This document shows, piece after piece, positions 62,535-64,000 of a DNA stretch of 64,000 bases. The first letter of the stretch is position 1. Each line of letters starts with the position of its first letter. Below the pieces are notes generated by a model. It was not told where the DNA came from and did not search any database. It saw nothing but the letters and a program-made list of their open reading frames with translations. The stretch covers positions 2,418,001-2,482,000 of the forward strand of contig NZ_CP012670.1 in the NCBI RefSeq assembly GCF_004135735.1, written 5' to 3'. Both the position numbers and the translations under genes were made by a program. This stretch comes from Sorangium cellulosum (GTDB lineage Bacteria > Myxococcota_A > Polyangia > Polyangiales > Polyangiaceae).

Positions 62535-63938
62535 CTACGGCTCGGTCGTGTCGGCGCCAGCGTGCGCGCCGTTCGCGCCGTTCGCGCCGTTCGACCCGCG
62601 CGCAGCGCCCCCGCGCGCCGTGCTCACGGGGGAGCCGTGCCCCGCCTCTCCCTCGGCCGCGCTCGCCCACTCCCTGGCCGGACCGAGCTTGAACTCCTCG
62701 TGCAGCACATTGACGGCGTGGTCCGCCGCGCGCTCGTCCACGAGGCAGCTTATCCGCAGCTCGTTCACGATCAGCCCCGACACGGCGATGCCGTGCTGGG
62801 TCAGGCTGCGGCAGAGGCGGGCGGCGATCCCCGGGTGCGAGCGGATCCCGATGCCCACCAGCGACACCTTGGCGAGGCCCCCCGACACCCGCACCTCGCC
62901 TCCCCCCTCGCTCGTCACGAGCTGCTCCAGGCGCTGCCTGGCGCGCCGCAGCTCCCCCGCGGGCAGCGTGAAGGCGATGTCCAGGCGGGCGCTCTCCGGG
63001 GCGCCGCCGGGGTGGCAGAGCATGTCGACACAGACGTTGAGCTCCGCCAGGATGCCTGTCACCTCCGCGATCAGCTCCGGGCGGCACGCCACGCCGGCGA
63101 GCTCGACCCGCACCTGATCCCGGCTGCAGGCGAGCCCCGTGAGCACCTTGCCCTCGAGCGTGCGCTCGCGGTCGACGACCCACGTCCCTTCCTCGTCCGT
63201 GAACGAGCTGCGCAGATGCACTGGAACCTGGTACTTCATGGCAATCTCCACGCTGCGCACCTGCAGGACCTTGGCCCCCAGGGACGCGAGCTCGAGCATC
63301 TCTTCGTAAGGAATGGTCCGGAGCTTCCGGCCGGCCGGGCAGACGCGCGGGTCGGCCGTGTAGATGCCGTCGACATCCGTGTAGATCTCGCAGACCCCCG
63401 CGCCGAGCGCCGCCGCCAGGGCCACCGCCGTGGTGTCGGAGCCGCCGCGGCCCAGCGTGGTGACGTTCCGCGAGGCGTCGACCCCCTGGAACCCGGCGAC
63501 CACCGCGATCTGCCCCCGCCCGAGCGCCCTCCGGATCGGGCCGTCGTTCACCCCCTCGATGCGGGCCCTGGTGAACGCGCTGTCCGTGAGCACGGGGAGC
63601 TGGTGCCCCAGGAACGAGCACGCCTGTCCCCCCTCGGCGTGGATCGCGAGGGCGGTCAGCGCGACCGACACCTGCTCTCCCGTCGAGACGATGACGTCGA
63701 GCTCCCGGCCGTCCGGGAGCGGGAGCACCTCGTGCGCGAGCGACAGCAAACGATCCGTCTCCCCGCTCATCGCGCTGACCACCACCACCACGTCCGCGCC
63801 CGCCTGCTGGCTCTCGAGCGCGATGCGCGCCACGCTGCGCATGCGCTCGATGCTCGCCACGGAGGTGCCGCCGAACTTCTTGACGATCAGCGGACGGCGC
63901 TCCCCGCGCTGTGGGATCCTGTCCGACGATGGCCTCAC
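62535..63938 (-). CDS. lysC: aspartate kinase
   Basis: A 467-residue aspartokinase, which phosphorylates aspartate at the entry of the Lys/Thr/Met pathway. The kinase domain shows [50 protein letters not shown] and [16 protein letters not shown]. Two ACT domains follow ([40 protein letters not shown]), expected to bind lysine and/or threonine for feedback. The GTG start follows GGGAGAGG and overlaps the stop of an upstream gene (GTGA). The C-terminal tail carries [10 protein letters not shown] from 9-bp repeats and extends past the usual family end. Confidence 0.93.
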   Translation of the reverse strand: MRPSSDRIPQRGERRPLIVKKFGGTSVASIERMRSVARIALESQQAGADVVVVVSAMSGETDRLLSLAHEVLPLPDGRELDVIVSTGEQVSVALTALAIHAEGGQACSFLGHQLPVLTDSAFTRARIEGVNDGPIRRALGRGQIAVVAGFQGVDASRNVTTLGRGGSDTTAVALAAALGAGVCEIYTDVDGIYTADPRVCPAGRKLRTIPYEEMLELASLGAKVLQVRSVEIAMKYQVPVHLRSSFTDEEGTWVVDRERTLEGKVLTGLACSRDQVRVELAGVACRPELIAEVTGILAELNVCVDMLCHPGGAPESARLDIAFTLPAGELRRARQRLEQLVTSEGGGEVRVSGGLAKVSLVGIGIRSHPGIAARLCRSLTQHGIAVSGLIVNELRISCLVDERAADHAVNVLHEEFKLGPAREWASAAEGEAGHGSPVSTARGGAARGSNGANGANGAHAGADTTEP

Positions 63939-64000
63939 TTCGTCGCCTCTCCCAGGCCGAGCGGCAACCTGCCGTTGGTGCCGTTGGCGCCGCCGCGGGA
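63935..64000 (-). CDS. partial upstream gene coupled to aspartokinase
   Basis: Only the last 21 codons are inside the window: a Gly/Asn-rich stretch (GGANGTNG) then [11 protein letters not shown] and TGA. The stop overlaps the aspartokinase GTG by four bases, as in coupled operons. The product cannot be identified from this fragment. Confidence 0.4.
   Translation of the reverse strand, partial: SRGGANGTNGRLPLGLGEATK

Overview
The DNA is very GC-rich with strong GC bias at third codon positions. It carries large multidomain signalling and secreted proteins, many lipoproteins, and long stretches without RNA genes. This fits a large-genome myxobacterium of the Sorangium/Polyangiaceae type; the assignment is inference from gene content, since no rRNA or tRNA is present.

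Region by region. 0-3.5 kb is a decaying zone: small ORFs, a 5'-truncated signal peptidase II and a 2-oxoglutarate oxygenase gene that has lost its catalytic core. 3.6-7.2 kb holds an ECF sigma factor with a SnoaL-like C-terminus between DoxX and two VOC genes; DoxX and the second VOC gene share an ungapped promoter-like block. 7.3-12.3 kb is one giant kinase/AAA/GAF/STAS protein. 12.6-15.4 kb encodes a secreted beta-propeller/dihaem peroxidase. 15.8-18.9 kb is a MerR + VIT/VWA operon, and a decayed copy of the VWA gene split by a large palindrome lies at 21.3-21.6 kb.

The most interesting part is 21.7-36.2 kb. Two paralogous exported nitrilase-superfamily hydrolases flank a full cobyric acid synthase, a translationally coupled binding protein/ATPase/permease set of BtuFDC type, and a four-gene operon. 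That operon encodes a 'mini-CobQ' lacking its glutaminase domain, an MFS exporter, a PhyH-type dioxygenase and an aldo/keto reductase. A TonB-dependent receptor on the opposite strand completes the set. Together they look like an uncharacterised corrinoid (or corrinoid-like ligand) capture and remodelling system.

36.4-45 kb: a nitroreductase remnant beside a LysR gene, a VOC protein, a type III PKS/methyltransferase/flavoprotein operon of the phenolic-lipid type, a small DMT transporter, a qNOR pseudogene with internal deletions, a CMD/cupin pair, a DUF3574-type lipoprotein, and about 1 kb of non-coding DNA with a palindromic repeat. 45.4-55.5 kb is a tightly packed copper/redox operon: a 1581-residue multicopper oxidase-like lipoprotein, a beta-propeller lipoprotein, two SCO proteins and a cytochrome c/periplasmic-binding fusion. 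55.9-64 kb: a Rieske oxygenase, a UGT-like glycosyltransferase, an AT-richer FkbM methyltransferase, a TetA-like MFS exporter, a secreted protein of unknown function, and aspartokinase coupled to a gene that leaves the window.

Two themes recur. Gene decay is common: five clear remnants. Short tandem duplications (18, 30, 16 and 41 bp) sit inside genes or exactly on stop/start junctions.
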